This document shows positions 37,720 to 46,972 of a DNA stretch of 56,214 nt, piece after piece. The stretch spans positions 1 through 56,214 of the forward strand of contig JANMSS010000027.1 of assembly GCA_031389585.1 (NCBI GenBank). Reading direction: 5' to 3'. This DNA is from CADEEN01 sp031389585. GTDB lineage: Bacteria; Pseudomonadota; Gammaproteobacteria; Burkholderiales; Burkholderiaceae_C. Both the position numbers and the translations under genes were made by a program. Under the pieces are notes generated by a model. That model worked only from the letters and a program-made list of their open reading frames with translations, had not been told where the DNA came from and did not search any database. The number at the start of each line of letters is the position of its first letter. Positions within the stretch are counted from its first letter, which is position 1.

Positions 37720-37992
37720 ATGACTCGCATGGTTGAGTGCACGTACCTGAAGAAGCAGGGCGAAGGCATGGTCTATCTGCCCTACCCGGGCGAGTTGGGC
37801 AAGCGCATCTACGACAACATTAGCAAGGAAGCCTTCGAGCTGTGGAAGAAGCACCAGACGATGCTGGTCAATGAGAACCGACTGAACCTGGCCGATGCGC
37901 GGGCGCGGCAGTATCTCGCGCGGCAGATGGAACAGTTCTTCTTCGGCGACGGTGGCGACAAGCCTGCGGGCTACGTGCCGCCTCCGCCCTGA
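37720..37992 (+). CDS. yggX: Fe(2+)-trafficking / oxidative damage protection protein
   Basis: A 90-residue YggX-family protein: MVECTYLKKQGEGMV with the conserved Cys, PYPGELGKRIYDNISKEAFELWKKHQTMLVNENRLN, and RQYLARQMEQFFFG. YggX limits iron-driven oxidative damage and supports Fe-S clusters in enterobacteria. Length matches the family. Start is ATG at 37720 or 37729; the second gives the usual M-V-x-C-x-Y start. It probably shares a transcript with argA. The next gene encodes a ferric-iron binding protein, so two iron-related genes are adjacent. Confidence 0.94.
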   Translation: MTRMVECTYLKKQGEGMVYLPYPGELGKRIYDNISKEAFELWKKHQTMLVNENRLNLADARARQYLARQMEQFFFGDGGDKPAGYVPPPP

Positions 37993-38031
37993 GTCCGCAA
38001 GGCAAACACGACTCATTCGCATTCATAGCGC

Positions 38032-38037
38032 TATACT
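38032..38037 (+). promoter_or_regulatory. Possible -10 element of the ferric-binding protein gene
   Basis: TATACT lies 30 bp before the TTG start. No good -35 is seen. The reverse strand at 38012-38024 reads GAATGCGAATGAG, a loose likeness to half of a Fur box; too weak to call an operator. Confidence 0.35.
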
Positions 38038-38066
38038 CCAGGCCACCCAACGACCAGGAGACACAC

Positions 38067-39104
38067 TTGTCATTGCCCCACAAAGCCATGGCCGCGGCCA
38101 TTTGCTTGGCCATCGGAACCGCCGCAAACGCCCAACCCTCTGTCCTGAACCTCTACTCGGCGCGCCACTACCAGACCGACGAGGCGCTGTACGACAACTT
38201 CAGCAAGGCGACCGGCATCAAGATCAACCGCGTCGATGCCGACGACGCGGGCATCCTCGCCAGGCTGGGCACCGAGGGCAGCGCCAGCCCGGCCGATGTG
38301 ATTCTCCTGGTTGATGCCGCACGTCTGTGGCGTGCCGAGGTGGATGGCCTTTTCCAGCCAGTCAAGAGCCAGATCCTCGAATCGCGTGTGCCGCCGCAAC
38401 TGCGTGGCAAGGACGGAGGCCAGGGCTCGCAATGGTTTGGTTTGTCCACGCGCGCCCGGGTCGTCGTGTTCAACAAGACCAGCGTCAAACGCGAAGACGT
38501 CGATACGTACGAGGAACTGGCCGAACCAAAGAACAAGGGTCGGCTGTGCACACGCTCGGGCTCACATCCCTACAACCTGTCGCTGTTTGGCGCAATGCAC
38601 GAGCATCTGGGCGCCGTTGCCACCGAGGCTTGGCTGAAAGGCCTGGTCGCGAATATGGTCCGCGCGCCCAAGGGCGGAGATACGGACCAGATTCGGGCTG
38701 TCGCTAGTGGAGAATGTAGCGTCGCGCTGACCAATACGTATTACCTGGCCCGCTTGATGCGGTCGGAGAAACAAGAGGACAAGGCGGTGCTGGACAAGGT
38801 CGCGGTGGTGTTTCCAAATCAGGCAACATTCGGCACCCACGTGAACATTGCCGGCGCGGCAATTGCGCGACATGCCAAGAATCGAGACGCAGCTCAACGA
38901 TTCCTGGAATACCTGGTCGGCGAACAGGCGCAGGCCTACTTTGCCGATGGCAATAACGAATGGCCCGTTGTTGCGGGTGTCAAAGTCGCCAATCCGGCGC
39001 TGCAGACGATGGGCTCATTCAAAAGGGAAACTATCCCGATCTCGAGGGTTGGTATGAATCAGATCCAGATCCAACAGATGCTTGACCGCGTCGGTTATAA
39101 GTAG
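38067..39104 (+). CDS. Periplasmic Fe(3+)-binding protein (FbpA/FutA-like)
   Basis: A 345-residue extracellular solute-binding protein of the ferric transferrin-like class. The signal peptide MAAAICLAIGTAANA precedes VLNLYSARHYQTDEALYDNFSKATGI, the standard FbpA opening with an iron-site Tyr. PADVILLVDAARLWRA, NKTSVKREDVDTYEELAEP and the Tyr pair in SVALTNTYYLARLM, which in FbpA binds Fe(3+), are all present. Start: a TTG at 38067 has AGGAG six bases upstream, better placed than the ATG at 38088. The permease and ATPase genes usual for this system are absent from both flanks, so it is an orphan binding protein here. Confidence 0.88.
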   Translation: MSLPHKAMAAAICLAIGTAANAQPSVLNLYSARHYQTDEALYDNFSKATGIKINRVDADDAGILARLGTEGSASPADVILLVDAARLWRAEVDGLFQPVKSQILESRVPPQLRGKDGGQGSQWFGLSTRARVVVFNKTSVKREDVDTYEELAEPKNKGRLCTRSGSHPYNLSLFGAMHEHLGAVATEAWLKGLVANMVRAPKGGDTDQIRAVASGECSVALTNTYYLARLMRSEKQEDKAVLDKVAVVFPNQATFGTHVNIAGAAIARHAKNRDAAQRFLEYLVGEQAQAYFADGNNEWPVVAGVKVANPALQTMGSFKRETIPISRVGMNQIQIQQMLDRVGYK

Positions 39105-39119
39105 ATTTCTGACAGCGGG

Positions 39120-39128
39120 TGTTATATT
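39120..39128 (+). promoter_or_regulatory. Extended -10 promoter of the H-NS-family gene
   Basis: TG-T-TATATT is a full extended -10 element 33 bp before the ATG at 39161. RNA would start near 39135, giving a leader of about 26 bases with AAAGGA as ribosome site. No clear -35, as is normal for extended -10 promoters. Confidence 0.5.
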
Positions 39129-39160
39129 CCAGCGATCCATCGCCTCAAAGGACGAAGATC

Positions 39161-39460
39161 ATGGCAAATTTGACGGAGCTGCTGGCGCAGAAAGCCGCAC
39201 TCGAGAAACAGATTGCGCAAACTCAACGCGAAGAGCGGCAAACCGCCATTACTCAAATCAAGACGCTGATGGCCGAGTATGGCCTTGTGGCGGCGGACTT
39301 GAGTGCACGCGCGGCGAAGAAGGCACGCGTCGGCACCAAGGTCGCGGCCAAGTACCGCAACAAAGCTACTGGCGAAGCCTGGAGCGGGCGCGGTTTGCAG
39401 CCGCGTTGGCTCAAGGCTGCATTGGCCGCGGGCAGGAAACTGACTGACTTCGCCGTTTGA
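39161..39460 (+). CDS. H-NS-family nucleoid-associated protein
   Basis: A 99-residue protein of the short betaproteobacterial H-NS family (BpH3/Bv3F-like). The N-terminal half is a coiled-coil dimerisation region (MANLTELLAQKAALEKQIAQ and on to about residue 45). The C-terminal DNA-binding motif is KYRNKATGEAWSGRGLQPRW followed by LKAALAAGRKLTDF, matching the family core Y-R-(N/D)-P-x-(T/S)-G-x-x-W-x-G-R-G with A in place of the usual P. The ATG at 39161 has AAAGGA eight bases upstream. Such proteins silence AT-rich, often foreign, genes. It stands alone between the iron-binding protein and a convergent TonB-domain gene. Confidence 0.92.
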   Translation: MANLTELLAQKAALEKQIAQTQREERQTAITQIKTLMAEYGLVAADLSARAAKKARVGTKVAAKYRNKATGEAWSGRGLQPRWLKAALAAGRKLTDFAV

Positions 39461-39472
39461 AGGCAGGCACCC

Positions 39473-40252
39473 TCACTCAAACCGCGATTCGGTCACACCA
39501 ACCGTCACTGCACTGACGGACTTGAAACGCCAAGCGGCGACGGCCGCTCTCGCAGCTTCGTTCAAGCCTGAGTGGCTGCTTTTGGCGATGGCCGTGGATC
39601 CCACGCTGCCATCAGGTTGTACGTCGAAGATCACGAGCACCGATCCCTGACCCAGGCGGCGAATCAGGTGGCTGGGGAACGTCGGGTCGACACCGGACAC
39701 CAGCACCAAGACGTTGGCCGCGGGCAGCAGCGCCGCGGCCGACTTGACCGGATCGCCGAGCGTCGACGCAGACGACGCAAGTTGTTGCATCGCGAGCGTC
39801 GTATCCAGTGCAGGCGCGGCGGGCGACACGGTGAGTGCGGGCGGCGGCAACACAATCTTGGCCGCGCGATCGGCCTGCATGACACACCGTGCCGCGGACT
39901 CGGAAGGCGCAGCTACCGCTGCCGTGAGTACCGCGCTCGCCCCGTTGCCCGGCTGCGGCGTTAAGACAGATGCCTGTGGTAGTGGCTGCGACGTTGTCGC
40001 CGGCGTGGTGACCGCCGTCGCCTTTCGTGGCTTGTCGGCGTGCATCCGGATCAATTCGTAGACCTTGTCGGCGTCTCGCTTGGCTCGTTCGGAGGGCGCC
40101 TCCGCGGTCGCGGGAGGACTGCTCTGTGCATGAACTCGCTCAGGTACTCCCAGGCAGGCAATCACAAGGCCAAGTGCCAAGATCGCCAGTCGCTGTCGAT
40201 TGATCCGCGGGCGGGGAGTGGCGGGCGGAAGTTGCACACTGCAGGTGGGCAT
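39473..40252 (-). CDS. Exported protein with C-terminal TonB domain
   Basis: A 259-residue protein. The N-terminus (RINRQRLAILALGLVIACLGVPERVHAQ) looks like a signal peptide with a cleavage site after VHA. A low-complexity Ala/Pro/Ser/Thr middle follows. The last 75 residues resemble a TonB C-terminal domain: GSVLVIFDVQPDGSVGSTAIAKSSHSGLNEAARAAVAAWRF. The start is the ATG at 40252, with AGGAT upstream; the frame extends further but has no coherent sequence. Typical TonB keeps its N-terminal helix as an anchor to ExbB; here the segment may be cleaved, and no exbB/exbD genes are nearby. It may be a periplasmic TonB-like protein of another function. Confidence 0.7.
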   Translation of the reverse strand: MPTCSVQLPPATPRPRINRQRLAILALGLVIACLGVPERVHAQSSPPATAEAPSERAKRDADKVYELIRMHADKPRKATAVTTPATTSQPLPQASVLTPQPGNGASAVLTAAVAAPSESAARCVMQADRAAKIVLPPPALTVSPAAPALDTTLAMQQLASSASTLGDPVKSAAALLPAANVLVLVSGVDPTFPSHLIRRLGQGSVLVIFDVQPDGSVGSTAIAKSSHSGLNEAARAAVAAWRFKSVSAVTVGVTESRFE

Positions 40253-40427
40253 GGCAATCCTGTCGGCGCGTGGTGGACGGGCATCGAGTGCAGCGCCTGC
40301 ACACTGCTTGTGGCGGCGTGCAAGAGCCCGCGGGCAGTGTCGGCATTGCCTTGAGCGGCAAGGGTGTGTAAGCCTCCCCGCGATCGTGAAAGACTGCATG
40401 CGCACTCTCTTTCGCTAGACTCGCTCG
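40253..40427. other. Divergent intergenic region before dnaG
   Basis: This 175-bp region separates the TonB-domain gene from dnaG. TAGACT at 40416-40421 could be a -10 placing the RNA start at or next to the dnaG ATG (40428); no -35 and no ribosome site are evident. Nothing else stands out. Confidence 0.35.
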
Positions 40428-42257
40428 ATGATTCCACCGGGCTTTGTTGCCGAATTGCTTTCGCGCGTCGACATCGCCGATGTGGTGGGCCGCCATGTGC
40501 ACCTGAAAAAGGGCGGCGCCAATCTGATGGGCCTTTGCCCGTTTCATGGCGAAAAGTCTCCGAGTTTTTCGGTCAGCCCGAGCAAGCAGTTCTACTACTG
40601 CTTCGGCTGCGGCGCTTCGGGCGACGCGATTCGATTCATGACTGAGCACACCGGCGCGAGCTTTCGCGATGCGGTGGCGGATCTGGCACAGCAAGTCGGA
40701 CTCACAGTGCCGGACGACTCGCGTACTGACCAAGAACGGCAGCACGCCGTCCAGGCCAAGGCCCGCCAGGCCACGCTGACCGATGTGCTGGCGCGTGCAG
40801 GTGAACACTACCGCGGGCAACTCAAGTCCAGCCCGCGGGCGGTCGACTACCTCAAAGGACGCGGCTTGACCGGGGAAGTCGCTTCACGCTTCGGCATTGG
40901 CTATGCGCCCGAGGGCTGGCGGCCACTGGCCAGCGCCTTCGCGAAGTACGACGACCCGCTGCTGATCGAGGCGGGCCTGGTTATCGTGCACGGCGAATCC
41001 GATGCGCATCAGAAGCGCTATGACCGCTTTCGCGACCGCATCATGTTCCCGATCCGTTCGGTGCAGGGAGAGACGATCGGCTTTGGTGGCCGCGTACTCG
41101 ATCGCAGCGAGCCCAAGTACCTCAATTCGCCCGAGACACCGCTGTTTGTCAAGGGTCGCGAGTTGTACGGATTGTTCGAGTCGCGAGGCGGCATGCGCAC
41201 GCGCGGCTACGCACTGGTCGTCGAAGGCTACATGGACGTCGTGGCCCTTGCGCAATCGGGGTTCGACAATGCGGTGGCCACGCTGGGTACCGCATGCACC
41301 GATGAGCATGTGCGCAAGCTGTTCCGTTTCACCGAGTCGGTGGTTTTCAGCTTCGACGGCGACGCCGCAGGACAGCGTGCGGCGACTCGCGCCCTTGAAG
41401 CCGCGCTGCCGCATGTCACAGACCTGCGGTCGATACGCTTCTTGTTCCTCCCACCCGAGCACGACCCCGACTCGTTCGTCAGGGCCGAGGGCGCTGCCGC
41501 GTTCGAACGTTTGGTCGCACGAGCCGCACCGCTGTCACGCCAACTGGTCCAGGTGGCGCGCGACGACTGTGACCTTGGCACGCCCGAAGGACGGGCGCGC
41601 TTTATCACGCAGGCCAAGCCGCTATGGGGTGCACTGCCAGAGGGCGCCTTGAAGCGCCAGATGCTGGCCGAAATTACCCGCATCGCGGGGCTACCGGAAG
41701 GTGAGTTGCAAGCTCAATGGGCGACGCCTTCAGTCGAGCGCGCACCGGCTGGACACGGCGCGCGCAGCGCGACAGGCCGAGCGCCGGCACGCGGAGGCAG
41801 CCATGCCACGACGCGCCACGCACCACGACGACCGGAGGACCGTATCGTGCAATTGCTGCTCACGCAGTCCACCTGGTGGGATCGGCTCACCGCCGAGGAT
41901 CATGATCTGTTGCATGGCCTGCCGGCGCCGTATGGCGAGCTGATTGCCTGGTTGGAGAGCGACCTGACAGAGCATGGCCCGCGCCCTTGGGCGGCGCTGC
42001 GGGCGGCGCTGGGAGCCAATCAGCTGTTGCAAGACGCAGTCGCTAATTGGGCTGGCGACAGCGACAGCGAAGATGACTTCTCGGACCTGCGCCGCCTGCT
42101 CGACGGCCGCCTGCTGGAAGCACTCGCAGAGCAGCAGCGTGAATTGGCGCACGCCGTGACGGGGGATCCTGCGGCGCGGGAGACTTTTCAGCGTCTCTTC
42201 GAGCGCATGCGTCAGCTTAAGCAGCGCCTTGGCCCGGGGGGTGAGTCTTCGCCGTGA
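40428..42257 (+). CDS. dnaG: DNA primase
   Basis: A 609-residue bacterial primase that lays RNA primers at replication forks. The CHC2 zinc-binding domain is at about residues 36-65 (LCPFHGEKSPSFSVSPSK and FYYCFGCGASGDAIRF). The polymerase core contains FGIGYAPEGW, FRDRIMFPIRS, GFGGRVL and KYLNSPETPLFVKG. The TOPRIM domain has the Glu of VVEGYMDVVALAQSG and the Asp pair of VFSFDGDAAGQRAA. A Pro/Arg/Ala/His-rich linker near 440-470 precedes the C-terminal DnaB-helicase-binding domain. It lies upstream of rpoD as in the classic macromolecular synthesis order; rpsU is not adjacent here. Confidence 0.96.
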   Translation: MIPPGFVAELLSRVDIADVVGRHVHLKKGGANLMGLCPFHGEKSPSFSVSPSKQFYYCFGCGASGDAIRFMTEHTGASFRDAVADLAQQVGLTVPDDSRTDQERQHAVQAKARQATLTDVLARAGEHYRGQLKSSPRAVDYLKGRGLTGEVASRFGIGYAPEGWRPLASAFAKYDDPLLIEAGLVIVHGESDAHQKRYDRFRDRIMFPIRSVQGETIGFGGRVLDRSEPKYLNSPETPLFVKGRELYGLFESRGGMRTRGYALVVEGYMDVVALAQSGFDNAVATLGTACTDEHVRKLFRFTESVVFSFDGDAAGQRAATRALEAALPHVTDLRSIRFLFLPPEHDPDSFVRAEGAAAFERLVARAAPLSRQLVQVARDDCDLGTPEGRARFITQAKPLWGALPEGALKRQMLAEITRIAGLPEGELQAQWATPSVERAPAGHGARSATGRAPARGGSHATTRHAPRRPEDRIVQLLLTQSTWWDRLTAEDHDLLHGLPAPYGELIAWLESDLTEHGPRPWAALRAALGANQLLQDAVANWAGDSDSEDDFSDLRRLLDGRLLEALAEQQRELAHAVTGDPAARETFQRLFERMRQLKQRLGPGGESSP

Positions 42258-42267
42258 CGCGCTGCCT

Positions 42268-42296
42268 TTGACGCTGGGCACGGCTTCGACGATAAT
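42268..42296 (+). promoter_or_regulatory. Sigma-70 promoter of rpoD
   Basis: TTGACG (42268-42273) and GATAAT (42291-42296) are separated by exactly 17 bp; each matches consensus in five of six positions. RNA would start near 42303, giving a 5' leader of about 290 bases before the rpoD ATG. This lets rpoD be transcribed apart from dnaG. Confidence 0.75.
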
Positions 42297-42303
42297 TAGC
42301 GGT

Positions 42304-42590
42304 TTGTTGTTGCGACGGCAAGAGTAACAGCAGCACCTCCGGGCCCCGGCCACCCGCGACACGGGTACACAAACAGGCCAACCTCACCCGCAAGGACTGC
42401 CCCGCCAATACGTAACTCCAGCTTGCCCGCTGGACGTGCCCGACCTGCCCGATCGGTTCAGCCGCAGCATGTCGCGCTGCCTGCCACGCGACCTTCAGCG
42501 ACTGCTGCCGTGTCGAGTCAGGCTGGTCGTTCGGCGTGCAGACAATGCCAATCACCGAGAGTCGCTCCGAGACCGCCAGCGAGGATCCGC
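42304..42590 (+). other. Long 5' leader of rpoD
   Basis: These 287 bases follow the predicted start of RNA. The frame continuous with rpoD is open from 42423 but lacks family likeness and any ribosome site, so I treat it as untranslated. A small 5-bp stem (CCAGC/GCTGG near 42418-42433) is the only structure I noticed; I see no known riboswitch. Confidence 0.4.
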
Positions 42591-44828
<2,238 letters not shown>

Positions 44829-44834
44829 CGCGGT

Positions 44835-45794
44835 ATGACCCGCATCGCCGAACGGACAGTGTTGTTTGCCGACCTGCGCGGCAGCACGTCGCTGTTCGAG
44901 CGGCTCGGCAACGCAGAGGCCACCTCGGTGATCACGCACACCGTGACCGAGCTGGCCAAGAGCGTGGCAGAGCGCGGTGGCCAGGTGGTCAAGACCCTGG
45001 GTGACGGCCTGATGGCCGTGTTCGAAGCCTCAGAGCCTGCCGCCCAGGCTGCTGGCCAGATGCAGGAAACACTCGAGAGACTGGTTACCCGCGGCAACGA
45101 GCGCGGAGCCTCTGCGGGCCTGCGTGCGTTGCGCCTACAGGTGGCGCTGGCGCGCGGCGAGATCGTCGAGATGGGCGGTGACTGTTTCGGCGACGCGGTC
45201 AACGTCGCGGCGCGTCTGCTCGATCATGCGGGCGACAACGAAACCCTGCTGACGGACGAAGTGTTTGCCGGCCTGCCGCGTGAGCAGCAGCTGCGTTTTC
45301 GCAGCCTTGACTGGATGCACCTGCGCGGCCGCACCGAGCCAGTCCATGTTCACCTGCTTGGCGGCAGGCGCCCAAGCACCGATGCGGTGGCCACAGCTTT
45401 CGGTGCAGTCGCACCTTCGGCCGAACCCGACGGCATCCGCTTGGTCTGGCAAAGGGCGAACCGCGTTTATTCCTGCCTGCGCATGCCGGTGGTTCTCGGG
45501 CGCAGCCCGCAGACTGCGTTCTGTGTCGACGACTCACGCGTCTCGCGCCAGCATGCGCGCCTGGATTGGCATGGTGGCGTGTTCTCGCTGGCTGATCTCA
45601 GCTACAACGGCACCTACGTTCGCTTTGCCAGCGAAGAAGAAGTCGTCAGTCTGCGACGGGGTACCTGCACCTTGCACGGAAGCGGTGTGATCGGACTCGG
45701 CGGCTCGCCGGCCGATCCGACCTCCGCCACCGTGCGCTTTGAGGTCGTGCATCTGGCCGACACCCAGCCCCACGATCCCGCCGATCTGGAGTGA
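44835..45794 (+). CDS. Class III adenylate/guanylate cyclase with C-terminal FHA domain
   Basis: A 319-residue two-domain signalling protein. The cyclase domain (about 1-175) keeps both metal Asp residues (VLFADLRGSTSLF; KTLGDGLMAVF), the base-selecting Lys (VVKTLGDG), and the transition-state Asn and Arg in GDAVNVAARLLD, so it looks catalytically competent. The Lys favours ATP over GTP. The FHA domain (about 205-305) has LGRSPQTAFCVDDSRVSRQHARL and LSYNGTYVRF, with the Arg, Ser and Asn needed to read phosphothreonine. No transmembrane segment is seen. It begins six bases after the rpoD stop and is probably cotranscribed. Input would be a phosphorylated Thr partner; the kinase is not in the window. 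Confidence 0.9.
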   Translation: MTRIAERTVLFADLRGSTSLFERLGNAEATSVITHTVTELAKSVAERGGQVVKTLGDGLMAVFEASEPAAQAAGQMQETLERLVTRGNERGASAGLRALRLQVALARGEIVEMGGDCFGDAVNVAARLLDHAGDNETLLTDEVFAGLPREQQLRFRSLDWMHLRGRTEPVHVHLLGGRRPSTDAVATAFGAVAPSAEPDGIRLVWQRANRVYSCLRMPVVLGRSPQTAFCVDDSRVSRQHARLDWHGGVFSLADLSYNGTYVRFASEEEVVSLRRGTCTLHGSGVIGLGGSPADPTSATVRFEVVHLADTQPHDPADLE

Positions 45795-45843
45795 TTGCGC
45801 GTCGCGCGGGTAGTGTGGCGGGCATGGCTGACAATGCGCGGCC

Positions 45844-46944
45844 ATGAGTTACCAACCCGAACCCACCCTGCCCCATGGCACCCCGCAGTGCACGGCCGTG
45901 CTGTTGGTCAACCTGGGCACGCCCGACGCAGCGACGCCCGCAGCGGTTCGCCGTTACCTGCGTGAATTCCTCAGCGATCCACGCGTGGTCGAGATCCCAC
46001 GCGTCCTGTGGTGGTTGATCCTGCACGCCGTCGTCCTGCGCGTGCGACCAGCGAAGTCGGCGGCGAAGTACGCGCGCATCTGGACGGCAGAGGGTTCGCC
46101 GCTGTCCATCTGGACAACCAAGCAAGCCGCGCTGCTCAAGGGCTATCTGGGCGAACGCGGCCATCCACCCTCGGCGCTGCAGGTGCGCCATGCCATGCGC
46201 TACGGCAACCCATCGATCACCCAGGTCCTCGACGAGCTCAAGGCCGACAACACGACGCGCATTCTGGTGCTGCCGCTGTACCCCCAGTATGCGGCAGCCA
46301 CTACGGCCAGTGTCAACGACGCGGTGATGGCGTGGATGGTTCGGCAGCGGCGCCAGCCGGAACTGCGGCTGGTGAGCCACTACCACGACGACGCCGGCTA
46401 CATCGACGCGCTGGTGCAGCGTGTGCGCAGCCATTGGATGACACATGGACGCGGCGAGCGCCTCGTGCTGAGCTTTCACGGCGTGCCGGAGCGCTCGCTG
46501 AAACTGGGTGACCCGTACCACTGCGAGTGCCATGTCACCGCGCGCATGCTCGGCGAACGCTTGGGCCTGGCCACGGGCGAGTTGCAAGTGACTTTTCAGA
46601 GCCGTTTTGGCAGAGCCAAGTGGCTGACGCCCTACACCGAGCCCACGCTCGTGAGCCTGGCGGCGCAGGGCATCAAACGCGTTGACGTGATGTGCCCGGG
46701 ATTCGCTGCCGACTGCCTGGAGACGCTGGAAGAGATTGACCAGGAAACGCGCGCGGCCTTCATGGCCGCGGGCGGGCATGCCTTTCACTACATCCCGTGC
46801 CTCAACGATCAGCACGAATGGATCGCCGCGCTGTCCGCGATCGCATTGCGTCACTTGCAAGGCTGGCCGACGAGCAGCGAACCCGCTGCCAACGAACTCT
46901 CAGCGCAACGCAACCGCGCGCTGGCGATGGGCGCTGGAAGCTGA
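45844..46944 (+). CDS. hemH: Ferrochelatase
   Basis: A 366-residue ferrochelatase that inserts Fe(2+) into protoporphyrin IX. VLLVNLGTPDAATPAAVRRYLREFLSDPRVVEIPR is the family start. The active site includes the His in VLSFHGVPERSLKLGDPYHCEC and the acidic set in CPGFAADCLETLEEIDQE; FQSRFGRAKWLTPYTEPTL is the family signature. FGRAKW instead of the more common FG(R/P)xxW is normal for this group. The last 40 residues contain a Ser/Asn/Ala-rich tail. It lies 49 bp after the cyclase gene and converges on tctA. Confidence 0.95.
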   Translation: MSYQPEPTLPHGTPQCTAVLLVNLGTPDAATPAAVRRYLREFLSDPRVVEIPRVLWWLILHAVVLRVRPAKSAAKYARIWTAEGSPLSIWTTKQAALLKGYLGERGHPPSALQVRHAMRYGNPSITQVLDELKADNTTRILVLPLYPQYAAATTASVNDAVMAWMVRQRRQPELRLVSHYHDDAGYIDALVQRVRSHWMTHGRGERLVLSFHGVPERSLKLGDPYHCECHVTARMLGERLGLATGELQVTFQSRFGRAKWLTPYTEPTLVSLAAQGIKRVDVMCPGFAADCLETLEEIDQETRAAFMAAGGHAFHYIPCLNDQHEWIAALSAIALRHLQGWPTSSEPAANELSAQRNRALAMGAGS

Positions 46945-46972
46945 CCCTGCGGTCAGCCTGCGCTGCGCAGGC
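46940..46972. terminator. Hairpins at convergent hemH/tctA ends
   Basis: GCTGACC (46940-46946) pairs perfectly with GGTCAGC (46951-46957) over CTGC; the hemH and tctA stop codons lie in opposite arms. A second perfect stem, GCCTGCG (46956-46962) with CGCAGGC (46966-46972), follows. Without T runs, a bidirectional block or mRNA end-protector is more likely than a textbook terminator. Confidence 0.45.

Noticed and set aside
38012..38024. Fur box before the ferric-binding protein gene
   Set aside because: Only a loose GAATG repeat is present; too few matches to the 19-bp consensus.
42423..42590. An N-terminal extension of RpoD by 56 residues
   Set aside because: The extension is not RpoD-like and has no ribosome site, while the ATG at 42591 has GAGGA at good distance.
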